Shown: positions 1 to 9,082 of the stretch, in pieces
How the letters are laid out: each line of letters begins with the position of its first letter
Position numbering within the stretch: position 1 is the first letter of the stretch
Source: Pedobacter deserti
GTDB taxonomy: Bacteria > Bacteroidota > Bacteroidia > Sphingobacteriales > Sphingobacteriaceae
NCBI RefSeq assembly: GCF_024436415.1
Contig: NZ_JAFMZQ010000001.1
Coordinates: 1,426,001-1,490,000 of the forward strand
DNA: 64,000 nucleotides
Direction of reading: 5' to 3'
Position numbers and translations under genes: made by a program
Notes under the pieces: generated by a model
The model's input: only the letters and a program-made list of their open reading frames with translations
Told to the model about the DNA's origin: nothing
Databases searched by the model: none

Positions 1-1746
1 ATGAACGCGGTGCGGATGTCCCATTATCCGCCGGATCAGGATTTTCTGGACGTGTGCGATTCTGTAGGTCTGTATGTGATAGACGAACTTACAGGCTGGC
101 AGTCGAAATATGACACCGTAGCCGGTCGCAAGCTGGTTAAGGAACTGGTTGTAAGGGATGTTAACCACCCGTCCATCCTGTTTTGGGCCAATGGTAATGA
201 GGGTGGATTCAACCGCGCACTCGATAACGACTATGCCTGGTACGATCCGCAGAAGCGGACCGTAATACATCCCTGGGAAAAGTTTAACGGAACAGATACG
301 CGTCATTATCCCGATTACGATTACATGGTAAAATCTGCTGCCACCGGCAAAGAGGTATTTTTCCCAACCGAGTTTATGCATGGCCTGTACGACGGAGGAG
401 TGGGGGCCGGTCTGGACGACTACTGGAACCAGATGCTGAAGCACCCGCATGGCGCAGGCGGATTTATCTGGGCATTTGTAGATGAGGCGATCCTTCGGAC
501 GGATAAGAACGGCGCATACGATACCGACGGCAATCATGGAGCCGATGGCATCGTTGGTCCGCACCGTGAAAAGGAGGGCAGCTTTTATACCATTAAGGAA
601 ATATGGTCGCCCGTCTACGTGGGACTTCGCAAGATCGGGGCCGACTTTTCAGGTAAAATAGAGGTAGAGAACAGGTACGACTTTACGAACCTCAATCAAT
701 GCACCTTCCAGTGGAAACTGGTCGATTTTCCTGCAGCAGACAAGAAAGGTACGGAGCCTATCGTAAGGGCATCGGGTTATCCTAAGCTGGCGAATGTAAA
801 ACCGGGGGAAAAGGGCTGGCTGGAACTGAACCTGCCGGGCTCATGGAGAAACTACGGCACCTTGTATTTAACTGCTTATGGGGCCGATAAAAAAGAGATT
901 TTTACCTGGAGCTGGGCGCTGAAGCCAGCTGAGGTGATAGTTCAGAAAGCGAGGTCCGCTCGTCCAGCAGAGCTAAAGGCAGAAGATCAGGGCAACAATC
1001 TTCGGATCCTATGCAACGGCACTACCTACGTATTCGACAAGGTAACCGGGTATATCAGCCAGGTGCTCAAAAAACGAGGAACTGTGTCCTTGTCGGGCGG
1101 ACCGGTCCTTGCAAGCGGCGCAGCTGTATTGAAGCAGTTTTCCCATCATGAAGTTGATGGCCAGTACGTGGTTGAAGCGACTTATGGAGGTACAGGTGCT
1201 TTGCATGTTAAATGGACTTTTGCTTCAGGTACACCTGCAAAACTCGAATATGAATATGGGCGGCCGGACGCTGCGGATTTTAGCGGTATAACCTTTAATT
1301 ATCCCGAGGAAAAGATCACCGGTATGAAATGGCGCGGGCGCGGACCTTTTCGCGTATGGAAAAACCGCATGAAGGGTCAGCAATTGGGCGTATGGGAAAA
1401 AACCTATAACAATACCGTCACCGGAGAGCATTGGCAGTATCCTGAGTTTAAGGGCTACCATGCTGAGGTAAGCTGGGTAACGGTGCAGACCAAGGAGTCG
1501 CCGTTTACGGTGTACTCCAACGATGAAGATGTCTTTTTTCAAATGCTCAGGCCGGCGAAAGAAAAGGACGTCCTGAATAATAACGTCGGACCAGTCTTTC
1601 CGGAAGGGAGCATAGGGTTTCTGGATGCTATTAATCCGATCGGCAACAAATTCCACGCAGCAAGATCCACAGGCCCGGAGGGTCAGAAGAATGAAGCAAA
1701 AGCGGAGCGGATAAAGCGGACGCTATGGTTTCATTTTGGCCGGTAG
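1..1746 (+). CDS. Glycoside hydrolase family 2 enzyme, C-terminal part (5' end outside window)
   Basis: The C-terminal 581 residues of a GH2 enzyme (beta-galactosidase or beta-glucuronidase type) that cleaves terminal beta-linked sugars. The in-frame ATG at base 1 is internal: NAVRMSHYPPD is a conserved stretch inside the GH2 TIM barrel, so the jelly-roll and Ig-like domains lie before the window. The acid/base glutamate is visible in WANGNEGG (E67 of the fragment) and the probable nucleophile in PTEFMH (E124). About 350 residues of beta-rich C-terminal sequence follow. It ends with TAG at 1744-1746 and overlaps the 3' end of the convergent hydrolase gene by 24 bp. Paired with that gene it looks like the end of a carbohydrate utilisation locus. 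Family assignment is firm; substrate is not. Confidence 0.9.
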   Translation: MNAVRMSHYPPDQDFLDVCDSVGLYVIDELTGWQSKYDTVAGRKLVKELVVRDVNHPSILFWANGNEGGFNRALDNDYAWYDPQKRTVIHPWEKFNGTDTRHYPDYDYMVKSAATGKEVFFPTEFMHGLYDGGVGAGLDDYWNQMLKHPHGAGGFIWAFVDEAILRTDKNGAYDTDGNHGADGIVGPHREKEGSFYTIKEIWSPVYVGLRKIGADFSGKIEVENRYDFTNLNQCTFQWKLVDFPAADKKGTEPIVRASGYPKLANVKPGEKGWLELNLPGSWRNYGTLYLTAYGADKKEIFTWSWALKPAEVIVQKARSARPAELKAEDQGNNLRILCNGTTYVFDKVTGYISQVLKKRGTVSLSGGPVLASGAAVLKQFSHHEVDGQYVVEATYGGTGALHVKWTFASGTPAKLEYEYGRPDAADFSGITFNYPEEKITGMKWRGRGPFRVWKNRMKGQQLGVWEKTYNNTVTGEHWQYPEFKGYHAEVSWVTVQTKESPFTVYSNDEDVFFQMLRPAKEKDVLNNNVGPVFPEGSIGFLDAINPIGNKFHAARSTGPEGQKNEAKAERIKRTLWFHFGR

Positions 1747-3546
1747 TTTATAGGTAGTGGCCTGCGACTGGAGGTTGCCGTCTATCCAAACGCATAATCT
1801 GCTTTGATTGCCGGGTTTGGCTGTGTCCCAGTCCTTTTTCCAGATGATGTCAACATCATGTCCGTGGTAACGAAGGTTGCCAAGGTAAAAATAATCCCAG
1901 CTGTTGTCGGGCAACAAAGGTTGCACGGCAAAGCTGGAGCTGTGTGATGCCTTAAAACCGATCAGGTCTTCGATGATCATGTCCGGAAAACTCGAATGGA
2001 AATAGTCTTTCTCCCCGCCAAAGCCATCGCCGTTACTGGGGATGTACCATTCGCCGATGTTGGGCTCCTTGCCGTGCATTACAGCGAGTTTGCTGATATA
2101 ATCGAGCAGTAACTCCTTTTCTTTCGCCGATGCGTTCTTTTTATAGTCCCTCAGGTAGTTTGCATAGCCTTTATAAACCATCGAGTTTTCATAGGGCCAG
2201 CCCCGTCCGTTCCAGGCGTAAGCCTGTTCATTATAATAAGGGTGCTGCCTTTCCGCAGTAGTCATGCCCTTTTCGTGGTAAAAGCCCTTTGGCGAAGAAA
2301 ACATTTCCCATGCCTTGCTATATTTCTGGTAGCTGAAAGGGGGGATGAGGTTAAAATACCAGGGCGAATAGCCAACGGATTCGCGGACGCGGGCCTCATA
2401 GTCGCCCGTGCCGAACTCATTATCCCCCGCACTTAAGGAATTGAAAAACTGATCCTCTTCATTCCACAATACAGTCAGCACTTTGCTTTGCAGTTGGGTC
2501 GCTTTTGTAAGGTATTCAGCCGATTTACCGCTTCTTCCGTCCAGTTGATACAGATCAGACAAAGATTTCAGATTGCCATACATATAGGCGTTCAGCGAAG
2601 GCCTCACCATATAATAATCCGGATATCCTTTACGGAAGGCCGTTGGGTATAGTTTCGCCTGCTCCGTTTGTGCCGCTTTGTCAGTGGTTCCCCAGCCCAG
2701 ATAATAGTCTCTCCAGGTCTCATCCGTGTAAATGCTGTATGGGCCTTTGCTCGCTATAAGTCCCATCACGGCCGAGAGACTGAACTCCATGCCGTTATAT
2801 AAGTCCAGTATCTTGTACATGCCTGCTGTCTTAGCCGCAGTATTTTTTACGGTAAAAAGGCTGTCCCAGCCATGCTGATGACGCTCCAGGTCGGGAAGTA
2901 TTTGCTGGAGCCACTGTTTATCGGGGTGTATCTTCAAATAGGCATCCACACCGTTCACCATCCAGCTGGAAAAATGATGGCTTTCAGGTCTGCTCAGGTA
3001 AGTAAGGAAGTTGCCGTTTTCGCGCTGGTTCAGCTTAGATGCCGACCCGCTCATGAAATAATCGGCGTAAGATTTTAAATACTTTTCGTCACGCAGCCAG
3101 CGTACATCGTAAAACTGGTGGCCAGCCGGACAGGTAATCGCGCCGCTCAGCGAAGCCCAGGGTTTAACACCGAAAAATTCTGTCACCACCCAGTACTTCT
3201 TATTGTCGTACGGGTCCTGGTATTCCTTAAGATGCTTACTGATCATCCACCAGCGATAGTTGTACACCTTAGAGATCACGCTGTCGGAGCTCATGAACAG
3301 CGGAACGTTATTCATGAGGAAAGCCTTATTGTTTGTGGCATTGTAGGGGCCGTCAGAGTCAGGTCTTTCTTTGTAGGCATTGAACTGATCTATCTGCGAT
3401 CCCAGCTGGTTCTGCGATTCGAGTTTTAACCTGCGCAGTTCTGCATTGTATATGGTATTGTCCTGACCGGAACCTGAAAACGAGAAACCGAACATTTGGG
3501 CGATAATAGCGAGCGCACATATGATATAAGAGGAAATCCTGAACAT
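1723..3546 (-). CDS. Secreted MGH1-like (alpha/alpha)6 glycoside hydrolase
   Basis: 607 residues with an N-terminal signal peptide (about residues 1-28, hydrophobic IICALAIIAQMFGFSF). The body has features of the (alpha/alpha)6-barrel hydrolases related to GH63 and the mannosylglycerate hydrolase MGH1 family: VRPSLNAYMYGNL, LWNEEDQFF and WNGRGWPYENS are typical helical-barrel motifs with acidic catalytic candidates. Such enzymes remove terminal alpha-linked sugars by inversion. It is periplasmic or surface exposed by its signal peptide. It converges on the GH2 gene (24 bp overlap) and is followed upstream by the sigma factor of module A on the other strand. I infer hydrolase function from fold-like motifs; exact family and substrate are uncertain. 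Confidence 0.75.
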   Translation of the reverse strand: MFRISSYIICALAIIAQMFGFSFSGSGQDNTIYNAELRRLKLESQNQLGSQIDQFNAYKERPDSDGPYNATNNKAFLMNNVPLFMSSDSVISKVYNYRWWMISKHLKEYQDPYDNKKYWVVTEFFGVKPWASLSGAITCPAGHQFYDVRWLRDEKYLKSYADYFMSGSASKLNQRENGNFLTYLSRPESHHFSSWMVNGVDAYLKIHPDKQWLQQILPDLERHQHGWDSLFTVKNTAAKTAGMYKILDLYNGMEFSLSAVMGLIASKGPYSIYTDETWRDYYLGWGTTDKAAQTEQAKLYPTAFRKGYPDYYMVRPSLNAYMYGNLKSLSDLYQLDGRSGKSAEYLTKATQLQSKVLTVLWNEEDQFFNSLSAGDNEFGTGDYEARVRESVGYSPWYFNLIPPFSYQKYSKAWEMFSSPKGFYHEKGMTTAERQHPYYNEQAYAWNGRGWPYENSMVYKGYANYLRDYKKNASAKEKELLLDYISKLAVMHGKEPNIGEWYIPSNGDGFGGEKDYFHSSFPDMIIEDLIGFKASHSSSFAVQPLLPDNSWDYFYLGNLRYHGHDVDIIWKKDWDTAKPGNQSRLCVWIDGNLQSQATTYKLPAKMKP

Positions 3547-3553
3547 TTGGTGT

Positions 3554-3561
3554 TATGTTTG
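3554..3561 (+). promoter_or_regulatory. Possible TAnnTTTG (-7) promoter box before the module A sigma gene
   Basis: TATGTTTG fits the Bacteroidota -7 consensus TAnnTTTG and lies 70 bp before the sigma factor ATG, in the divergent gap. No convincing -33 TTG at the usual spacing was seen, so this is weak. A second near-match, TAGCTTTA, lies nearer the gene (about 3612-3619). Confidence 0.3.
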
Positions 3562-3631
3562 ATTAGCAGGACAAGTTACCACAAAAGCAGGAAAAAAGGA
3601 TGGTTTTTTACTAGCTTTACCCTGGAAGTTT

Positions 3632-4201
3632 ATGAGTGTTTATAGTTCACAAACAGATGCGCAGTTGCTGAACCTGTTAAAGCAGGATGACCGCGGCGCG
3701 CTCAATGAAATATATAGAAGATACCAGGGGCTTCTTTATAGCCACGCTTACCGCAGGCTGGCCGACCGCGAGGAGGTACGTGACATTATACAGGAATTAT
3801 TCGTCTACCTCTGGACAAACCGGCACCAAATTCAACTCAATACCAGTCTATCCGCCTATCTCTATGCTTCAGTGCGCAACAGGGTACTCAATCTGTTCAG
3901 GAATAAGAAGGTAAGGGACAACTTTACGGCTTCGCTGCAGGAATTTATTGATCGCGGGGAGACGGTCATAGAAGAGCAGTTTCAAGAGAAAGAATTGCGG
4001 GGACTAATTGAAAAAGAAATTGAGGCAATGCCTGCTCAAATGCGGATGGTATTTGAAATGAGCAGGAAGATGGAGATGAGTCACCAGGAGATAGCGGAAG
4101 CGCTAAACATATCACCGCACACCGTGCGCAATCAGGTGCATAATGCGCTTAAAATCCTCCGTGGTAAACTGGGCCAAAAAGGGCTTTTGTTGCTATTTTA
4201 A
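3632..4201 (+). CDS. RNA polymerase sigma-70 factor, ECF subfamily (module A)
   Basis: 189 residues, normal length for the Bacteroidota ECF sigma factors that sit beside FecR. Region 2 covers about residues 20-65 (ALNEIYRRYQGLLY, then DIIQELFVYLW, the -10 recognition helix) and region 4 about 130-180 with a helix-turn-helix (MSHQEIAEALNISPHTVRNQ). It directs polymerase to the SusC/D genes of its module when released by the anti-sigma factor. The ATG follows an A/T-rich stretch; 78 bp separate it from the FecR gene. It heads a same-strand set running to 13606. Family and role are secure by context; the promoter it reads is not known. Confidence 0.95.
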   Translation: MSVYSSQTDAQLLNLLKQDDRGALNEIYRRYQGLLYSHAYRRLADREEVRDIIQELFVYLWTNRHQIQLNTSLSAYLYASVRNRVLNLFRNKKVRDNFTASLQEFIDRGETVIEEQFQEKELRGLIEKEIEAMPAQMRMVFEMSRKMEMSHQEIAEALNISPHTVRNQVHNALKILRGKLGQKGLLLLF

Positions 4202-4279
4202 TTTTTTTTCATTTTTATCTAGTCCCTGGAGTGGTTTGCCGTGTCTTATCATTAAAGCGCGTAATCCCGCGCTATTATT

Positions 4280-5383
4280 ATGAAATCAGAAGAGGCAGAT
4301 CAGTTAATTGAAAAATACAACAACGGCAAGGCAAGTGCTTCCGAGCGTGCTCTGGTAGAAAGCTGGTACCTCAAGTATCCAGAAGGCGCCAGGTTAAGTG
4401 AACAAAACTTGCTGGCGGAGCACGATGCGGGTCTGCACCGGCTGAATGCTTATCTCGACAAGGGGCGGCGCATAAGGCTGCTGCAGCGTGTTGCGGCTGC
4501 GGCGACTGTTTTTCTGGTCCTGAGCACAGGTATTTATTTTTACGGATCTGCTCCACAAGGCATTAAGGATTCAATAACGCCCGAACAGGATATCGCCCCG
4601 GGAGGAGACCTGGCTGTGCTTACGCTTGCCAACGGTGATACGCTGAACCTCAGCTCGGTTAAGGCTGGTGTAGTGATCGGGGCTGAAGGATTAACCTATA
4701 CGGATGGTGCAAGGGTAGGTGGTCCAAATGCGACTGCTGATCCTGATTCTGCGGAGGAGATCACTGCGGAAACGCCGCGCGGTGGCACGTACAGGATTCA
4801 ATTGTCTGATGGCACGCTGGTGGTAATGAACTCGGAAAGCAAACTTACTTTCGCTCAGTATTTCAATGATCAAAGCCGCATTGTTGAGCTTTCCGGCGAA
4901 GCTTACTTCGAAGTGGCAAAAGACCCGGCCCGACCTTTTGTGGTAAAAACGAACGGGCAGGAAGTTCGCGTGTTGGGAACACACTTCAATATCAACAGTT
5001 ACACACAAAACAGATCGATACGAACCACCTTGTTGGAGGGCAGCGTCCGCGTTACTGCCTCCAATAGCGAGCTTATTTTAACTCCGGGCTACCAGGCCGT
5101 TTTAACAGGTGGCCAATTGAGCCAGGCAAAAGCCGATCTGGAGGAAGCAGTTTCATGGAAAGATGGCTATTTCCGGTTTAACAATGAAAGCATTACAGAC
5201 ATCATGTCTAAGCTGGCGAGATGGTACGATATAGATGTCGCCTACGAGGGCGACATCACCGATGAAGGTTTTACGGGAACAATTTCTAGGTTCAAAAAAA
5301 TCAGCGATGTGCTGGCCATGCTCGAAACAACCAAAACCGTTCATTTTAAGATTGAGGAAAGGAGGGTTACCGTTATGAGATAA
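4280..5383 (+). CDS. FecR-family anti-sigma factor (module A)
   Basis: 367 residues. Short cytoplasmic N-terminal part, one membrane segment (about residues 70-89, VAAAATVFLVLSTGIYFYG), a periplasmic FecR domain (ETPRGGTYRIQLSDGT, then GEAYFEVAKDPARPFVV and VLGTHFNINSY) and a C-terminal DUF4974-like domain (LARWYDIDVAYEG ... FTGTISR). FecR proteins hold the partner ECF sigma at the membrane and release it when the outer-membrane receptor signals through its N-terminal domain. It lies between the sigma gene and susC, as usual. 149 bp with structured sequence separate it from susC. Confidence 0.93.
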   Translation: MKSEEADQLIEKYNNGKASASERALVESWYLKYPEGARLSEQNLLAEHDAGLHRLNAYLDKGRRIRLLQRVAAAATVFLVLSTGIYFYGSAPQGIKDSITPEQDIAPGGDLAVLTLANGDTLNLSSVKAGVVIGAEGLTYTDGARVGGPNATADPDSAEEITAETPRGGTYRIQLSDGTLVVMNSESKLTFAQYFNDQSRIVELSGEAYFEVAKDPARPFVVKTNGQEVRVLGTHFNINSYTQNRSIRTTLLEGSVRVTASNSELILTPGYQAVLTGGQLSQAKADLEEAVSWKDGYFRFNNESITDIMSKLARWYDIDVAYEGDITDEGFTGTISRFKKISDVLAMLETTKTVHFKIEERRVTVMR

Positions 5384-5403
5384 TTCTACATGGTAATTCC
5401 AGT

Positions 5404-5432
5404 AAAAAAGCACCCCGGCCTAGGAACCGGGG
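5404..5432 (+). promoter_or_regulatory. A-run plus stem-loop in the susC leader, module A
   Basis: AAAAAAGCA (5404-5412) is followed directly by CCCCGG (5413-5418) and CCGGGG (5427-5432), a 6-bp perfect stem with an 8-nt loop. It starts 21 nt after the FecR stop and ends 100 nt before the susC ATG. Read on this strand there is no T-run, so it is not a forward terminator; read on the other strand the stem is followed by TGCTTTTTT. Module C has the same arrangement at the same distance from its susC. Confidence 0.5.
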
Positions 5433-5479
5433 CGTAATAACTGGCTTAACATTAACTAATCTGAACGATCAACTATTGA

Positions 5480-5511
5480 CTGGCCCTCCCATCTTCGAAA
5501 ATGATGGCCAG
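5480..5511 (+). promoter_or_regulatory. Second inverted repeat in the module A susC leader
   Basis: CTGGCC (5480-5485) pairs with GGCCAG (5506-5511), with an inner CATC/GATG pairing separated by a 4-nt bulge. It ends 21 nt before the susC ATG and could fold near the ribosome site. Seen in sequence only; function unknown. Confidence 0.3.
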
Positions 5512-5532
5512 CCATGTAAAACCAACTAACAA

Positions 5533-8500
5533 ATGTACAATATTTACACCACAAGGGGTAGGGGTCTTTTGTGCCGTCTCCCTAAAATTCTGCTCATTAT
5601 GAAGCTGACCACTTTGATCATGATTGCAGCGATCCTGCAGGTTAGCGCAGGTACCTATGCCCAGAAGATTACGCTCTCAGAAAAAAATGCCCCTATAAAA
5701 AAGGTGCTCGATCAGATCAGGGCGCAAAGTGGATACGATTTCCTGTTCACCAACAGCAACCTGAGAAATGCAAACCCTGTAAGTATCAGCGTAAAAAATA
5801 CCGAGCTGAAAGATGTACTGAAGCAGGTTTTCGAAGGACAACCTTTTGAATATACCGTTTTGAAAAATTCGGTGGTAGTATCAAAAAGGGAACCCTCTAT
5901 ACTCGACCAGATAGGCCAACTTTTTTCGGCTGAAGACATTCGGGGTGTAGTGGTCGATGAAAGCGGCAAGCCGATTCCGGGTGCCGGAGTTAAAATAAAA
6001 GGGACTAACAGGGGTGTCCGTACCAACGATCAGGGCGCTTTCGTCATCAACGTTGACGCGAACACGATTCTGGTCTTTAGTTATGTGGGATACGAAACGA
6101 AGGAGCTGCGCGCCACCCCCAATATGAGGGTATCCATGACATTGAGCCAGAATAACCTGGAAGATCTTGTGGTGGTAGGATATGGAACTACCAAAAGAAA
6201 GGATCTGACGGGTTCTGTGGCATCTGTAAACCTAGATGAGGTACGCAATGTGCCTTTCGCGACCATAGATCAGGCCTTAACCGGTAAGGCCGCCGGTGTA
6301 CAGGTGGTACAGGCAGACGGATCACCTGGAGGTGTAGCGAAGATCCGTATCAGGGGAGGAACTTCGTTGATGGGCGGAAATGACCCGCTTTACATTATTG
6401 ATGGGGTGCAGGTTCAGGTGCAGAATCGTTATCAGGCGGGCGCAGCGGATATTGTTAGCCCGGTAGAAAGAGGGGGTAACGACGACCCGAACTTTACTGT
6501 TGCCGGATCTTTTGCCCGGGGATTAAACAGTTTGGGTGGACTGAATATCAACGACATAGAGACCATCGACATCCTGAAAGATGCGTCCGCAACGGCCATC
6601 TACGGATCGCGCGCAGCGAATGGTGTGGTAATTATTACCACAAAAAAGGGCAAGGCTAATCAAAAACCAATTCTGGAAGCCAACTATTACACAGCGATAA
6701 GCAGTCCCGAAAAGGAGCAGGTGCTGAACCGTGACCAATATATTATGCTGGTAAAGGAAGCTGCCCAAAACCTGAATAATGCCCGTGCAGCTCTTGTTCC
6801 TGCATTGGCACCCAATCCGCTCGCAACGCAGATTCTCACCGATCCAAATTTCTTTGGGACAGCCAATACGGATTGGATGGATCTTGTGCTGAGAAACGGT
6901 ATTACACAAAATGCCGATGTTTCGGTGAGGGGTGGTGGAACAGGTTCACGCTACTACACATCCATAACCTACAACAAGAATGAGGGTACTGTTATTGGTA
7001 CCGACTACTCCCGCCTTGCTGGTAAAGTGAGCCTGGATAACGACATCACTTCTAAACTTCGGTTTAATACGAATCTCGACTATGGCTTCATGACAAACAA
7101 CATTACCAATGGTATCTATACGCAGGCGATGTTTGCACCGCCCACTGTAGAGCCATACAATGCAGATGGAAGTGTCAAGGTTATTGATCCCGCATCAATT
7201 GGTGCATACGCCTATGAGGGATTCCAAAATCCTTTATTGCTCACTAAAGGCGTAAACAAGTCGAACACCATATTCCTGATCGGAAATGTCGCGGGAGAAT
7301 ATGATATTCTTAGCAATCTGAAATTCAGAAGCTCCGTGGCGGTGAATTACAATAATTACCGTCAGAACAATTACATTCCAAGCACGGCTTCCATAGCTAC
7401 ACCAAACGGAACGGGAAGTTCTAATAACGGTACCGCCACGCAATCGCAGGCCCAGCAAACGAATACGTTCTTTGAAAACACGCTGACCTGGGACAAGGAG
7501 TTCAACGAGAACCACCGTCTTAACCTTTTGGTGGGTACCTCCTGGCAGATCACCAAATCAAACGCTTTTTCTGCAAGCGGACAGGGTTTCCCGGATGACA
7601 CATATCTGAACAATCTATCGTCGGCAGCTGTAACCCTGCCTGCTACCGGCACTTCAGACCAGAACTCGTTACTAAGTTTTTACATGAGGGCTAACTACAG
7701 CCTGATGGACAAATACCTGTTTACTTTTACAGGGAGGTCAGACGCGTCATCCAAATTTCCTGAAGCAAACCGTGTAGGATATTTTCCTTCTGGCGGTGTC
7801 GCCTGGCGTATTTCACAGGAAAACTTCCTAAAGGAGATCAGTTGGATCAGTGAAATAAAACTCCGTGCAAGCGCTGGATATACTGGAACGCAAAACATTG
7901 CAGACAACCTGTTCTACACGCTGTATGCACCCGTATCTTATGCAGGGCTGAACGGCTTGTCGCCCAGTCAGCTCGGTAATGATAAACTGAAATGGGAATC
8001 TACACTGCAGAAAGATGCTGGAATTGACTTTGCATTTTTCAATGCAAGGCTGCGCGGCGGTGTCGGTTATTACGAAAAGTCGACCACAGGAGTCTTGTTC
8101 CCTACAACCGTTGCGGCGAGTTCCGGTTTCAACGGTGTTACCGCAAATATTGCGAATATCCGTAACCGAGGTCTTGAAGTAGAACTGAGCGGTGATTTTA
8201 TTCGTAACAAGAACTTCCAGTGGTCGGGTACAATGAATGTGTCTGGAAATCGTTCCAAGGTTCTGGCACTGTCAAACGACTTCGCTGATCCGAATAATCC
8301 GACGATATATAACTACGGGAATACCGTATTGAAAGTAGGTGAACCTGTCGGGTTGTTGTATGGACGGGTATTCGATAAAATATTGACTACCCAGGCTGAG
8401 GTAGACGCTTATAAACAAGGGAACATACTGGCCGGAAGTTATCCTTATCTAGGAATTGGCGACGCCAGCTATATTCTTGACGACAATGCTTTCGGTGTTC

Positions 8501-9042
8501 CGGGAATACGTTATTTTAAGGATGATATCATTGGGCGTGCCGAGCCAAAGTATTACGGCGGTTACACGAATAGGTTAGCCTACAAAGATTTCAGCCTTAC
8601 TACTCTCGCTACCTTCTCCTACGGTGGGGATATTTTCTATCTCGCTGACGTGCAAAACCAGGATATGGCAAAACGCACTAACAAAAGTGTAGCGATCCTG
8701 GATCGCTGGACGCCGGAAAATCCCAGTGCCACCAGGCCGCGATTAATCCAGGGCCAGGGCACCTATGCTTATGCAGCGAGTAATAATGTTTATGATGCCT
8801 CTTTTATAAAGCTAAAGTCCGTAACGCTTGCTTACCAGTTTCCAAAGGGCTTAACGGACCGGTTAAAGGTAAACGGCATCTCGGCTTACGTTTCGGGAAC
8901 CAACCTGTTCACAATTACGGATTATCCGGGTGTTGATCCCGAAACGAGCAACGATCCGTATAGTTTAATCGGCGGCTATAGCGATTCAGGGGGTTACCCG
9001 TACGTAAGACAGTTCAGTTTCGGCGTACGTGTTGGCTTGTAG
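5533..9042 (+). CDS. SusC/RagA-type TonB-dependent outer membrane transporter (module A)
   Basis: 1169 residues. Signal peptide about 1-44 (ILLIMKLTTLIMIAAILQVSAGTYAQ region), then an STN domain (about 60-118) that contacts FecR, a carboxypeptidase-regulatory-like beta domain (about 138-205, RGVVVDESGKPIPGAGVKI), a TonB-contacting segment (DLVVVGYGTTKRKDLTG), the plug with the SusC signature (ILKDASATAIYGSRAANGVV) and a C-terminal beta-barrel ending in an aromatic-rich strand (FSFGVRVGL). The STN domain marks it as a transducing receptor that regulates its own locus through FecR/sigma. The start at 5533 gives the MYNIYTTRGRG N-terminus common in this receptor group. It overlaps no real gene; susD begins 40 bp later. 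Substrate unknown. Confidence 0.95.
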   Translation: MYNIYTTRGRGLLCRLPKILLIMKLTTLIMIAAILQVSAGTYAQKITLSEKNAPIKKVLDQIRAQSGYDFLFTNSNLRNANPVSISVKNTELKDVLKQVFEGQPFEYTVLKNSVVVSKREPSILDQIGQLFSAEDIRGVVVDESGKPIPGAGVKIKGTNRGVRTNDQGAFVINVDANTILVFSYVGYETKELRATPNMRVSMTLSQNNLEDLVVVGYGTTKRKDLTGSVASVNLDEVRNVPFATIDQALTGKAAGVQVVQADGSPGGVAKIRIRGGTSLMGGNDPLYIIDGVQVQVQNRYQAGAADIVSPVERGGNDDPNFTVAGSFARGLNSLGGLNINDIETIDILKDASATAIYGSRAANGVVIITTKKGKANQKPILEANYYTAISSPEKEQVLNRDQYIMLVKEAAQNLNNARAALVPALAPNPLATQILTDPNFFGTANTDWMDLVLRNGITQNADVSVRGGGTGSRYYTSITYNKNEGTVIGTDYSRLAGKVSLDNDITSKLRFNTNLDYGFMTNNITNGIYTQAMFAPPTVEPYNADGSVKVIDPASIGAYAYEGFQNPLLLTKGVNKSNTIFLIGNVAGEYDILSNLKFRSSVAVNYNNYRQNNYIPSTASIATPNGTGSSNNGTATQSQAQQTNTFFENTLTWDKEFNENHRLNLLVGTSWQITKSNAFSASGQGFPDDTYLNNLSSAAVTLPATGTSDQNSLLSFYMRANYSLMDKYLFTFTGRSDASSKFPEANRVGYFPSGGVAWRISQENFLKEISWISEIKLRASAGYTGTQNIADNLFYTLYAPVSYAGLNGLSPSQLGNDKLKWESTLQKDAGIDFAFFNARLRGGVGYYEKSTTGVLFPTTVAASSGFNGVTANIANIRNRGLEVELSGDFIRNKNFQWSGTMNVSGNRSKVLALSNDFADPNNPTIYNYGNTVLKVGEPVGLLYGRVFDKILTTQAEVDAYKQGNILAGSYPYLGIGDASYILDDNAFGVPGIRYFKDDIIGRAEPKYYGGYTNRLAYKDFSLTTLATFSYGGDIFYLADVQNQDMAKRTNKSVAILDRWTPENPSATRPRLIQGQGTYAYAASNNVYDASFIKLKSVTLAYQFPKGLTDRLKVNGISAYVSGTNLFTITDYPGVDPETSNDPYSLIGGYSDSGGYPYVRQFSFGVRVGL

Positions 9043-9082
9043 GGAAGAGACAAGAGTGGATTTACATTCAAATAAATGGAAG

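Noticed and set aside
9029..9082. 18-codon upstream extension of the module A susD
   Set aside because: It overlaps susC and would put charged residues before the lipoprotein signal; ATG 9083 gives a normal SusD N-terminus.
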